Positions 38,997 through 47,161 of a stretch of 64,000 nucleotides of DNA are shown here, in pieces. The position numbers and the translations under genes were made by a program. The notes under the pieces are model-generated. The model saw only the letters and a program-made list of their open reading frames with translations, searched no databases and was not told where the DNA came from. The DNA is from Gordonia lacunae. Its GTDB lineage: Bacteria > Actinomycetota > Actinomycetes > Mycobacteriales > Mycobacteriaceae. The stretch is taken from assembly GCF_002149015.1 (NCBI RefSeq), contig NZ_NGFO01000009.1, positions 50 to 64,049 on the forward strand. The letters run 5' to 3'. How positions within the stretch are numbered: the stretch's first letter is position 1; each line of letters opens with the position of its first letter.

Positions 38997-39647
38997 TCAG
39001 TACAGGCTCGACCAGTACGACCAGAAACGCACCGCGATCAGCACGATCACGAGTCCGACGGCCACGACGAGGATCGGTGCGTGGTTGCGTGCGAGGACCA
39101 GGGCAAGGCGCGAACGCGCGGTGAGACCACTCGCATGCGCGTTCCGCACACTGACGATGACGAAGATCGGCAGGGTGACCGCCCACACCACCATGCAGTA
39201 GGGGCACAGCGCTCCGATCGAGTAGAGACTCGAGTAGATGAGCCACCCGATGAACACCATGGCGGCGGTGACCCCGACCTGCAGCCCAGCCCAGTACCAC
39301 CCCGCGAGGCGGGCTCCGGCCAGCAACGCCATCCCGGTGGTGACCGCGACCGCGAAACCGGCGATGCCGAGCAACGGATTGGGGAAGCCGAAGAGCGCCG
39401 CCTGCGGCTCGGCCATCACCGAACCACAGCTCAGCACGGGATTGAAGTTGCAGGACGGCACGTAGTCGGGGTCGGCGGCCAGTTCGAATCGTTCCACCGT
39501 CAGCACGAACGCCGCGACGAACCCGATGGCCCCGCCGACGGTCAGCAACCAGGCGACGATCCGCGTCCACGAACGCACGGCCTCGGCCAGGTGGGCCCGA
39601 TCGTCGTCGGGCTCGGCCTCCGAGCTGGTCAGCGCACTCTCACTCAC
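38997..39647 (-). CDS. Vitamin K epoxide reductase (VKOR)-family membrane protein
   Basis: 216 residues with five hydrophobic segments. The quinone-reducing CxxC motif is GALCPYCMVVW, and the loop cysteine pair is SCNFNPVLSCGSV. Bacterial VKOR reoxidises DsbA-like proteins to support extracytoplasmic disulfide formation. No DsbA partner is adjacent. Upstream of and probably co-transcribed with the TetR gene. Confidence 0.9.
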   Translation of the reverse strand: MSESALTSSEAEPDDDRAHLAEAVRSWTRIVAWLLTVGGAIGFVAAFVLTVERFELAADPDYVPSCNFNPVLSCGSVMAEPQAALFGFPNPLLGIAGFAVAVTTGMALLAGARLAGWYWAGLQVGVTAAMVFIGWLIYSSLYSIGALCPYCMVVWAVTLPIFVIVSVRNAHASGLTARSRLALVLARNHAPILVVAVGLVIVLIAVRFWSYWSSLY

Positions 39648-39782
39648 CCGTCCAGGATGGCACCCCCGCGGGCGGAGTTCGACCCGCGGCGCCGGAAAGT
39701 CACACTGGATCGGTCCAAATGTCGGCAGTTGCGTTCATCCGTGCGTAATGTCGAGCCAGACACCGGGGATGGGACACCGACA

Positions 39783-40427
39783 GTGCAATTGTGGGATTAC
39801 CTCAGCGAGAACGCACGATCACTCACTTTTCTGACCTATCAGCACGCGTCACTGTCGTTCCAGACAGTGCTCGTGGGTACGGCCGTGGCCATTGTCATCG
39901 CCGCCGTCGTCTACCGACTCCCCCTGGCGAGCGCACTGACACTGACGTCGAGCCGTGTGGCGCTGACCATTCCGTCGCTGGCCCTGCTCGCGTTGTTGAT
40001 CGTGCCCTTCGGACTCGGTGTGACGCCGTCGTTTCTGATGCTCGCCTTCTTCGCCACCCTGCCGGTCATCGGCAACGCGGTGGTCGGCTTGCGCTCCGTG
40101 CCGCCGTCCGTCGTCGAATCCGCCCGCGGTATCGGTCTTTCGAGGTGGCGGATCCTGCTCACCGTCGAATTGCCGATCGCGTGGCCGGTGATCCTGACCG
40201 GAATCCGCGTGTCGACCCAGATGATCGTCGGTGTCGCGGCGATCGTCGCCTACGTTCTCGGGCCCGGCCTGGGATCGCTGATCTTCAACGGGCTTTCCCG
40301 CCTGGGTGGTGCCAACGCTCTCGAGATGGCGCTCGCCGGAACGATTCTGATCGTCATCATCGCCCTCATCTTCGACGCTCTGCTGGTTCTGCTCGGCCGA
40401 CTCACCATCTCCAAGGGACTCTCATGA
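39783..40427 (+). CDS. Osmoprotectant (glycine betaine/choline) ABC permease 1, OpuCB/ProW-like
   Basis: 214 residues, five to six membrane segments. The EAA loop is ESARGIGLSRWRILLTVELPIA. First gene of a four-gene operon permease-ATPase-permease-binding protein, the standard OpuC/ProVWX-type layout for quaternary ammonium uptake. GTG 39783 starts at QLWDYLSEN, the usual N-terminus for these permeases; the frame is open upstream over the VKOR-like gene antisense. The stop overlaps the ATPase ATG. Confidence 0.87.
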   Translation: MQLWDYLSENARSLTFLTYQHASLSFQTVLVGTAVAIVIAAVVYRLPLASALTLTSSRVALTIPSLALLALLIVPFGLGVTPSFLMLAFFATLPVIGNAVVGLRSVPPSVVESARGIGLSRWRILLTVELPIAWPVILTGIRVSTQMIVGVAAIVAYVLGPGLGSLIFNGLSRLGGANALEMALAGTILIVIIALIFDALLVLLGRLTISKGLS

Positions 40428-41755
40428 CCGACACCGCCACCTCCTCCGCGCCGAACGGCAACAACCGCAACGTCACCGGCGAGTCCATCCGGCTCGACGG
40501 TGTGGTGAAGCGGTACCGCGGAACCACCACGCCGGCGGTCGCACGCCTCGACCTCGAGATCGACGCCGGCGACATCGTCGCCTTCGTCGGCCCCTCCGGA
40601 TGCGGCAAGACGACGACCCTGAAGATGATCAACCGCCTCATCGAACCCACCGAGGGGCGCATCTACATCGGCGGGCGCGACGTCACCGCGGAGAACCCGG
40701 ACAAGTTGCGTCAGTCCATCGGCTACGTCATCCAGTCCGGCGGACTCTTCCCGCACTGGTCGGTGAGCAAGAACATCGGCGCCATCCCCCGGATTCTTAA
40801 CTGGGACAAGAAGCGCATCGCCGAACGCACCGAGTACCTGCTCGACCTCGTCGGCCTCGACGCCGCGACCTTCGCCGACCGCCTCCCGAAGGACATGTCC
40901 GGCGGCCAGCAGCAGCGCGTGGGCGTCGCCCGCGCCCTCGCCGCCGACCCGCCGGTCCTCCTGATGGACGAGCCGTTCGGCGCCGTCGACCCGATCACCC
41001 GGGCACGCTTGCAGGACAAACTGATCGCGATCCAGCACGAGCTGGCCAAGACCATCGTCATCGTCACCCACGACTTCGAGGAAGCGACCAAACTCGGCGA
41101 CAAGGTGCTGATCCTCTCCGAGGGCGGCCACATCGAGCAATTCGCTCCCCCGGAGGAGATCCTCGCCAATCCGGCGAGCCCCTTCGTCGAAGAGTTCGTG
41201 GGCTCGGGCGCGACCCTCGCCCACCTGACCCTGACCCGCGTCCGCGACGTCGACTTCCGCGACGTCATCACCGCCCAGGTCGGGGAAGCGTCCGGAGCAG
41301 TGGTGGCACGGGCGAAGGCGGCCGGCGAGGACTGGGTCGCCGTGGTCGATCAGCACGGCCGCCCGCGCGCCTGGCCGTCGGTCGAGGAGATCCGCGCCAA
41401 GCCGGAGGTCTCGGACTACCTCGATCACCGGCTCCCCGTCGTCGCCAAGTCCTCGACGCTGAACGACGCCCTCGACTCGATGCTCGCGACCAGCCAGGGC
41501 GGCGTTCTCGTGACCGACGGACGCGGCGCGGTCGTCGGTGCCCTGAACATCGCGTCGGTGATGGAGGCGATCCGCGGACAGCTCGCGACGGTGCGCGACG
41601 ACGACGATCACGGCGGCTACCTCGACCACGCCGAGGGATCGGCCCCCGTCGAGACCCCGGTCGTCGCCGCCGACGACGAGCCCGGCGCCGGGGACACCAA
41701 CCCGGGCACCGGAACCGCCGCGGTCGGCGCCCCCGAGACGAGTGCGGACCGGTGA
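40424..41755 (+). CDS. Osmoprotectant ABC ATPase with CBS domains, OpuCA-like
   Basis: 443 residues. Walker A VGPSGCGKTTTLKMINRL, signature MSGGQQQRVGVARALA, Walker B VLLMDEPFGAVDPITR, H-loop IVTHDFEEATKLGD. Residues ~300-390 form a CBS-like sensory module (VVAKSSTLNDALDSML, GVLVTDGRGAVVGAL) as in OpuA/OpuC ATPases, which sense ionic strength. The acidic C-terminal tail is low in complexity. The ATG overlaps the first permease and the stop overlaps the second permease start. Confidence 0.9.
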   Translation: MTDTATSSAPNGNNRNVTGESIRLDGVVKRYRGTTTPAVARLDLEIDAGDIVAFVGPSGCGKTTTLKMINRLIEPTEGRIYIGGRDVTAENPDKLRQSIGYVIQSGGLFPHWSVSKNIGAIPRILNWDKKRIAERTEYLLDLVGLDAATFADRLPKDMSGGQQQRVGVARALAADPPVLLMDEPFGAVDPITRARLQDKLIAIQHELAKTIVIVTHDFEEATKLGDKVLILSEGGHIEQFAPPEEILANPASPFVEEFVGSGATLAHLTLTRVRDVDFRDVITAQVGEASGAVVARAKAAGEDWVAVVDQHGRPRAWPSVEEIRAKPEVSDYLDHRLPVVAKSSTLNDALDSMLATSQGGVLVTDGRGAVVGALNIASVMEAIRGQLATVRDDDDHGGYLDHAEGSAPVETPVVAADDEPGAGDTNPGTGTAAVGAPETSADR

Positions 41756-42570
41756 CGGGTTTCATCGCCGAGGAGGCGAGGATCACCGAGACCGCGAAAG
41801 CACCTGCACCGGAATCGGTCCCGAACGGCTTTCGGCGGCGCCTCGCCCGGATCCCGATCGACGTCTGGTTCGAGCCGCTGGTGATCGTGGTCGTCGGCGT
41901 CGGTTTCGTCATCTGGTACGCGAACACGACGTTCACCACCACGGAGAGCGCGTCGATGTCGTGGCCCGCGCTGCGCGCCACCATCCTCGATCACATCCAG
42001 CTGACGCTCGTCGCGACGGTCATCGTCGTCCTGATCGCCATCCCGCTGGGGATCGCACTCACCCGGCCGTCTCTGCGATGGCTGAACCCCATCGCGATCA
42101 ACATCGCCAACATCGGGCAGGCGGCACCGGCGATCGGACTCCTGGTGCTGTTCACCTTCTGGCTCGGCACCGGATTCAACACCGCCATCGTCGGTCTGGT
42201 CGTCTACGCGGTGCTCCCGATCCTGCAGAACACCATCGTCGGACTGCGGCAGGTGGACCAGCGGACGGTCGAGGCCTCCCGGGGCATCGGCCTGTCCGCC
42301 GTCCGAACCCTCGTCCAGGTCGAGCTCCCCCTCGCCGTTCCGGTCATCCTCAACGGCGTCCGGACCGCACTGGTCATCCTGGTCGGTACCGCCACCCTCA
42401 GCACGTTCATCGGCGCAAACAGCCTGGGCACGCTCATCACCACCGGCATCACGCTGTTCCTGCCGAAGCTGCTGGTCTCGGGCGCGATCCTGGTCGCCTT
42501 GCTCGCCATGACGATCGACTGGCTCGGTCGCCTCGTCGAACTCGCCGCGACACCACGGGGGATCGCATGA
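41752..42570 (+). CDS. Osmoprotectant ABC permease 2, OpuCD/ProW-like
   Basis: 272 residues. A cytoplasmic start of ~35 residues is followed by six membrane segments; EAA loop VEASRGIGLSAVRTLVQVELPLA. GTG 41752 overlaps the ATPase stop by 4 nt, and the stop overlaps the binding-protein start. It forms the heterodimeric channel with the 39783-40427 permease. Confidence 0.9.
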   Translation: MTGFIAEEARITETAKAPAPESVPNGFRRRLARIPIDVWFEPLVIVVVGVGFVIWYANTTFTTTESASMSWPALRATILDHIQLTLVATVIVVLIAIPLGIALTRPSLRWLNPIAINIANIGQAAPAIGLLVLFTFWLGTGFNTAIVGLVVYAVLPILQNTIVGLRQVDQRTVEASRGIGLSAVRTLVQVELPLAVPVILNGVRTALVILVGTATLSTFIGANSLGTLITTGITLFLPKLLVSGAILVALLAMTIDWLGRLVELAATPRGIA

Positions 42571-43577
42571 TGACTCGGCCGTTCTCGTCCCGGTCCCGCT
42601 CACGCGCACTCGCGCTCCTGGCCGCGTCGGCCGCCCTGGTGCTGACCTTGTCGGCGTGCGGGCTGGTCAGTTCATCCGGGACATTCCGTCCGGCGTCGCT
42701 TCCCGGCGGGGAGCGTCCGCTCGAGGGGACCTCGGTCGCGGTCACGTCCAAGAACTTCACCGAGCAGGTCCTGCTGGGCAAGATCACCGCGACCTATCTG
42801 GCAGCCGCCGGAGCCGACGTCGACGACCTCACCAACGCGCCGGGTTCGATGTCGTCCCGGCAGGCGGTCCTCAACGGCGACGCCGACATCGTCTGGGAAT
42901 ACACCGGCACCGCGTGGCAGACCTATCTCGGCGAGACGGAGACCATCTCCGACCCGCAGGAACTCTACGAACGCGTCCGCGACGCCGAACGGGCCAACGG
43001 TGTGGAATGGTTGCCGCCTTCGTCGTTCAACAACACCTACGCCTTCGCCGCCTCGTCGCCGACGGCGAAGCGACTGAACGTCACCAAGATGTCCGACATC
43101 GCGAAGCTGCCCGAGTCCGAGCGAACGTTCTGCATCAATGACGAGTTCCTCTCGCGCGCCGACGGTTTCATCCCGATGCTGAAGGCCTACGACATCCCGC
43201 TCGACGCCCCCGGCGGAGTCCCCAAGGGCAACGTGACCACCATGGATTCCGGCGTGGTCTACACCTCGACCGCGCGCAGCGAACCCTGCAACTTCGGCAT
43301 GGTGTACTCGACCGACGGCCGGATCAAGAACCTCGATCTCGTCGTCCTGGAGGACGACAAGAAGTTCTTCCTGCCCTACAGCGGCTGCCTCGTGGTGAGC
43401 ACCGGGGTCAACGAGGCCAACCCGGAGATCGCCGAACTCATGGCACCGGTGTCGGCGAAGCTGACCGATGAACTCATGCAGGAACTCAACGGGCTCATCG
43501 ACATCGACGGTGCCGACCCCGCCGACGTCGCCTACGACTGGCTGAAGGACGAGGGTTTCATCGTCCCGGTGGACTGA
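42567..43577 (+). CDS. Glycine betaine/choline-type substrate-binding lipoprotein, OpuCC/ProX-like
   Basis: 336 residues. Lipoprotein signal with lipobox TLSACG at about residue 28. OpuAC fold motifs: VAVTSKNFTEQVLLGKI, NGDADIVWEYTGTAW and the aromatic YTSTARSEPCNFGMVYSTDG region. It delivers quaternary amines to the two permeases. ATG 42567 overlaps the permease stop; ATG 42570 is an equally possible start. A 21-bp repeat array begins right after its stop. Confidence 0.9.
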   Translation: MMTRPFSSRSRSRALALLAASAALVLTLSACGLVSSSGTFRPASLPGGERPLEGTSVAVTSKNFTEQVLLGKITATYLAAAGADVDDLTNAPGSMSSRQAVLNGDADIVWEYTGTAWQTYLGETETISDPQELYERVRDAERANGVEWLPPSSFNNTYAFAASSPTAKRLNVTKMSDIAKLPESERTFCINDEFLSRADGFIPMLKAYDIPLDAPGGVPKGNVTTMDSGVVYTSTARSEPCNFGMVYSTDGRIKNLDLVVLEDDKKFFLPYSGCLVVSTGVNEANPEIAELMAPVSAKLTDELMQELNGLIDIDGADPADVAYDWLKDEGFIVPVD

Positions 43578-43578
43578 C

Positions 43579-43746
43579 CGTCGACTGGGCGTCCGCTTCC
43601 GTCGACTGGGCGTCCGTTTCCGTCGACTGGGCGTCCGATCCTGTCGACCGTGCGTCCGTTTCCGTCGACCGTGCGTCCGCTTTCGTCGACTGTGCGTCCG
43701 TTTCCGTCGACCGTGCGTCCGTTTTCGTCGACTGGGCGCCTGGTTC
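43579..43746. repeat. 21-bp tandem repeats, eight units, forward block
   Basis: YGTCGACYGKGCG cores begin at 43579, 43600, 43621, 43642, 43663, 43684, 43705 and 43726, exactly 21 bp apart. The consensus unit is CGTCGACTGTGCGTCCGTTT plus one base. The block starts 1 nt after the binding-protein stop codon. All units are read in the same direction; an inverted block follows at 43790. Confidence 0.92.
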
Positions 43747-43789
43747 GTCCGCTCGCTCAGTTCCGAGAGCCGAGCCGATCTGGGACCAC

Positions 43790-43872
43790 GCACAGTCGAC
43801 GAATTTCGCCGCCCAGTCAACGAGATTCGACGCCCAGTCAACGAGATTCGACGCCCGGTCAACGAGATGGGT
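43790..43872. repeat. 21-bp tandem repeats, four units, inverted block
   Basis: Units GCACAGTCGACGAATTTCGCC, read here in parts as GCACAGTCGACG and GCCCAGTCAACG, begin at 43790, 43811, 43832 and 43853, again 21 bp apart. They are the reverse complement of the forward block core. The last unit includes the stop codon (43859-43861) of the convergent split-barrel gene, so the repeat encodes its final residues. Between the blocks (43747-43789) is a short unique stretch. Confidence 0.88.
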
Positions 43873-44368
43873 TCGGGGCGTACACCGTCATCCAGTGCGG
43901 GTGCAATCGGAAGTAGATGACCTCCAGGTCCCAGTCGAACGCGTCGTCGCCGTAGGTCTGCTTGAAGTGCGCCACCAACTCCGGCCAATCGTCGGCGCGG
44001 TCACCGTCGATCGGGTTGAGGATCTCGACTGTCCCGTGGGCGAACACCCCGAGCTCTTCGCCCTGGATGTGCGCGGCGCTGGCGGCCGGACGTGCCTGGA
44101 GGTGGCGGGCCTTCGCGGCGGAACGCGCCGTACCGAAGACCCATTTTCCGTGGAGGAAGTGTCCGTCGACGGCACTGATCCGCGGTTCACCCGTCGCGGT
44201 CACGGTCGACAGTGCCAGCACACGCATGCCCGTCAGGATCTCGGCCAATCGTGATGCGTCGACGGTGTTCTCGGTGTTGATGATGGAACGCAGGTGCTCG
44301 GTCGATCGGGACAGGGACGCGTCGAGAAGCGTCTGGAGTTCGGCGAGTTCATCCGGGGTCTCGTACAT
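43859..44368 (-). CDS. Pyridoxamine 5'-phosphate oxidase-like FMN-binding split-barrel protein
   Basis: 169 residues. Split-barrel pattern: LTGMRVLALSTVTATGEPRISAV, then GKWVFGTARSAAKARHLQARP and AHGTVEILNP. Members bind FMN or F420 and reduce diverse substrates; some act as flavin reductases. ATG 44368 has gagg 9 nt upstream; ATG 44377 is also possible. It lies downstream of, and on the same strand as, a luciferase-like monooxygenase. Its 3' end is built from a 21-bp repeat unit. Confidence 0.82.
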   Translation of the reverse strand: MYETPDELAELQTLLDASLSRSTEHLRSIINTENTVDASRLAEILTGMRVLALSTVTATGEPRISAVDGHFLHGKWVFGTARSAAKARHLQARPAASAAHIQGEELGVFAHGTVEILNPIDGDRADDWPELVAHFKQTYGDDAFDWDLEVIYFRLHPHWMTVYAPNPSR

Positions 44369-44443
44369 CGTGGTCATCCTCGTGGCTGTTCGCGGGCGAC
44401 GACCGTCGTCGCCGAGGAATCCCATGGTGCCACCGGAAACCGG

Positions 44444-44638
44444 CTACGAGGGCTGTCCGTGCCCGACCGTTCTTGCTGTCTCGAGGGGCAGACCGAGCGG
44501 CGGCGCCTCGGGATGGAGAGCCGCGCCGGCGGCGAGGAGATCGATGTCGACGCGGCGTCTGATACCGGCGACCAAGGCGTTCCACGACGCCCGCACACCT
44601 GCGCGTCGCCCGAAATCCGCTGCCGCGAAACCGGTCAT
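44444..44638 (-). CDS. Possible small ORF downstream of the MsnO8-like gene
   Basis: 64 codons starting 1 nt after the stop of the upstream monooxygenase (TGACATG). The product (FAAADFGRRAGVRASWN at the start) matches nothing I recognise and has no membrane segment or signal. Tight spacing suggests coupling, but codon third-position bias is only moderate. Without it, 44369-44639 is empty. Confidence 0.2.
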   Translation of the reverse strand: MTGFAAADFGRRAGVRASWNALVAGIRRRVDIDLLAAGAALHPEAPPLGLPLETARTVGHGQPS

Positions 44639-44639
44639 G

Positions 44640-45800
44640 TCACTGTCCTCGCAATCCCCAAGCGGCGGCGAGTAATTCGTGCGACGCCAAGCGATGGTCG
44701 AAGTCGTGCGTGACGCTGGTGACCAGCAACTCGTCGGCGCCGGTCACCCGGGCGAGTGTGCGCAGCCCGTCCACGACGGTCTCGGGATCACCGACGAACT
44801 GTGTACGCACCCGGTCGTCGACGAGAACGCGTTCATCGTCATCGAGGGGACGCGCTGTGTCCGGGTCCGGATACGGTTGCGCGCCCGCCCCACTCCGGAT
44901 GCCATGCACCCAGTGTCCGTAGGTGGACGCGCGGTGACGTGCGGTCGGTTCGTCCTCGGCGACAACGACATCCGCGGATACGACGACATAGGGATCGGCC
45001 AGGACCGACGACGGACGGAACGCGCTGCGATACGCCTCGACGGCCTCGAGGACCGTACTCGGGCTGACGTGATAGTTCGCGACGAACGGCAGGCCACGAG
45101 CACCCGCGGTCTGGGCGCTCTGCCCCTTGCTGCTCCCGAAGATCCAGACCGCGACGTCCGCACCACGTCCGGGCACCGCGGTCAGTGCGACGTCGTGGTG
45201 GTCGAAGTCGCCGGCCAGGAGTGCGAGGACGTCGCCGACCGCGTCGTCGAAGTCCGGCGGTGACGCACCGTCGAACTGCGACGCCTCGAACGCGGCGACG
45301 ACCCGCGGCGCGGTCAGGATCGACTCGACGGGGAACGGCGTCGGGATGAGCAGACCGTCGACGATCTGGTCGGGCTGTCGGGGTGCCGGCTCGCGGGGTG
45401 TGGGTTGCCGGTCGGCAGTCGACAGCTCGGTGCGACGTTGAGCGGACCTACCGAGGCCCAAGTCCAGTCGGCCGGGGTACAGGGCGTCGATCGTCCCGAA
45501 TGCCTCCACGATCGACACCGGGGTGTGTAACCCGCTCTGCACCGCCGCCGACCCCACGCGGATGGACTCGGTCGCGCCGGCCACCAGCCCGATGAGAGTG
45601 GCCGTCGACGAACTGGCGACCGCGACGAAATGATGTTCGGCGAGCCAGAACCGCCGGTACCCCAGACGTTCGGCATGCTGGGCCAGCGCGACGCTGCGAC
45701 GCACTGCTGTCGCGGCGTCACTTCCCTCGGTCACCGGGGCGAGGTCGAGCACGGACAGCGGGATCGGTGTGGTGCGGCGCGCTTCTTCCACTCCCGTCAC
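44640..45800 (-). CDS. Luciferase-like (LLM) flavin-dependent oxidoreductase, MsnO8 type
   Basis: 386 residues. N-terminal PLSVLDLAPVTEG, RFWLAEHHFVAVASSSTATLIG, RVGSAAVQSGLHTP and DLGLGRSAQ are typical of the MsnO8/alkanal monooxygenase-like group. Members use FMNH2 or F420H2; substrates are mostly unknown. GTG 45800 has a strong ggagagaggt site. It is divergent from the two-gene LLM operon at 45989-48498, sharing a 188-bp promoter region in which no clear operator was found. Confidence 0.85.
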   Translation of the reverse strand: MTGVEEARRTTPIPLSVLDLAPVTEGSDAATAVRRSVALAQHAERLGYRRFWLAEHHFVAVASSSTATLIGLVAGATESIRVGSAAVQSGLHTPVSIVEAFGTIDALYPGRLDLGLGRSAQRRTELSTADRQPTPREPAPRQPDQIVDGLLIPTPFPVESILTAPRVVAAFEASQFDGASPPDFDDAVGDVLALLAGDFDHHDVALTAVPGRGADVAVWIFGSSKGQSAQTAGARGLPFVANYHVSPSTVLEAVEAYRSAFRPSSVLADPYVVVSADVVVAEDEPTARHRASTYGHWVHGIRSGAGAQPYPDPDTARPLDDDERVLVDDRVRTQFVGDPETVVDGLRTLARVTGADELLVTSVTHDFDHRLASHELLAAAWGLRGQ

Positions 45801-45988
45801 ACCTCTCTCCGACCATCTCCGGTCTCACGCCGAACACACCTCATCCTGATCACCGAAGCGTGGCCGGCGGGATTTCGAAAGGGTTTGGCCCACCGCGATC
45901 CGATGCCCGGCCCCCGGAATCCTCGGTCACCCCGTCACCGTTCGAGACGGAAGACAGACTTTCGACGAACACAACCGAGGGAGGCTCG

Positions 45989-47161
45989 ATGGCCGACCAC
46001 GTGCATGTCGCCGTGGCGCTGGACGGTTCGGGATCGCATCCGGGCGCATGGCGGGCACCCGGGGCCCGGGCACACGACCTGACGACGGCGGCGCATTGGC
46101 AGCGTCGTGTCGCGGAGGCCGAAGCCGGTCTGCTCGACTTCGTGACCCTGGCGGATTCGTTCGCCCTGCACCGCGGGCGCCCCCGCACCGACCGGGCGAC
46201 CGGGGGTCTGGACGCGGTGCTGCTCGCCTCGCGTCTGGCACCGACGACCCGTTCGATCGGCCTGATCCCGACCGCAACCGCCACCCACACCGAGCCGTTC
46301 CACGTGTCGAAGGCGATCGCGACCCTCGACTACGTGAGCAACGGCCGTGCCGGAGTCGTGTTGCGCACCACGGCGGACCCGGACGAGGCCGCGTTGTTCG
46401 GCCGGCGGCGATTTCCCGACGACCCGGCAGTGCTCGCCGATCTCGCGTCGGAGGCCCTCGACTTCGCGACGGTGCTCGGACTGCTCTGGGACTCGTGGGA
46501 GGACGACGCCGAGATCCGCGACGTCGCAACGGGTCGCTTCGTCGACCGCGACAAGCTGCACTACATCGACTTCGCCGGGGACCACTTCTCGGTGCGGGGC
46601 CCCGCCATCACCCCGCGCCCGCCGCAGGGACGGCCGGTCATCGCCGCGACCGGCGCACATCCCACCGACCTGCGGGTGATCGGGCGGGGTGCCGATGTCG
46701 GGTTCATCAGCCCCCGCGATGTCGACGACGCCGTCCGAGCGGTCACCGCCGTGGGTGCCGCGCATTCCGACGCCGGTCGCGAGATCGCCGACCCGGCACT
46801 GCTGTTCGTCGACCTGTTCGTCGTGCTCGCGCGGTCGGGCGCGGATGCGGAAGGACGCCGGGCGCAGCTCGACGACTGGGCCGGTGAACCGTTCACCCCC
46901 GACAGTGCGGTGTTCACCGGCACACCGACCGGACTCGCCGACGAGATCGAGCGCTGGGCAGCCGTGGAGGGCATCAGCGGCATTCGGCTGCACCCGGCCG
47001 CCCTGTCCGAGGACCTGGGCGCGATCACTCAGGAGCTCGTACCGGAGCTGCAGCGCCGCAAACTCTTCCGTTCCGGGTACACCGAGCCGACGCTGCGCGG
47101 TCACCTCGGCCTGGACCGTCCGTCCAATCGCTTCGCCACGAGAAAGGCCGGTGTCGCATGA
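45989..47161 (+). CDS. LLM flavin-dependent monooxygenase
   Basis: 390 residues. The opening VHVAVALDGSGSHPGAW, the segment LLDFVTLADSFALHRG, a SIGLIPTATATHTEPFHVSKAIATLD-type core (in parts) and RPVIAATGAHP mark the NtaA/SnaA-like LLM branch. ATG 45989 follows gagggagg at good spacing; the open frame upstream is non-coding. The stop overlaps the start of the next LLM gene by 4 nt. Substrate unknown; the family attacks sulfides, sulfonates, chelators and antibiotics. Confidence 0.85.
   Translation: MADHVHVAVALDGSGSHPGAWRAPGARAHDLTTAAHWQRRVAEAEAGLLDFVTLADSFALHRGRPRTDRATGGLDAVLLASRLAPTTRSIGLIPTATATHTEPFHVSKAIATLDYVSNGRAGVVLRTTADPDEAALFGRRRFPDDPAVLADLASEALDFATVLGLLWDSWEDDAEIRDVATGRFVDRDKLHYIDFAGDHFSVRGPAITPRPPQGRPVIAATGAHPTDLRVIGRGADVGFISPRDVDDAVRAVTAVGAAHSDAGREIADPALLFVDLFVVLARSGADAEGRRAQLDDWAGEPFTPDSAVFTGTPTGLADEIERWAAVEGISGIRLHPAALSEDLGAITQELVPELQRRKLFRSGYTEPTLRGHLGLDRPSNRFATRKAGVA

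Noticed and set aside
41742..42566. Long upstream extension of the betaine-binding protein frame
   Set aside because: This part is the second permease read in another frame; the lipoprotein signal at 42567 fixes the real start.
43579..43872. Repeat array as a CRISPR
   Set aside because: The 21-bp units are contiguous with no unique spacers, and no cas genes are present.
43650..43916. Short frame encoding repeated VRPFPST-like peptides
   Set aside because: The peptide repeat is only a reading of the 21-bp DNA repeat; the frame lacks a ribosome site and runs into the antisense of the next gene.
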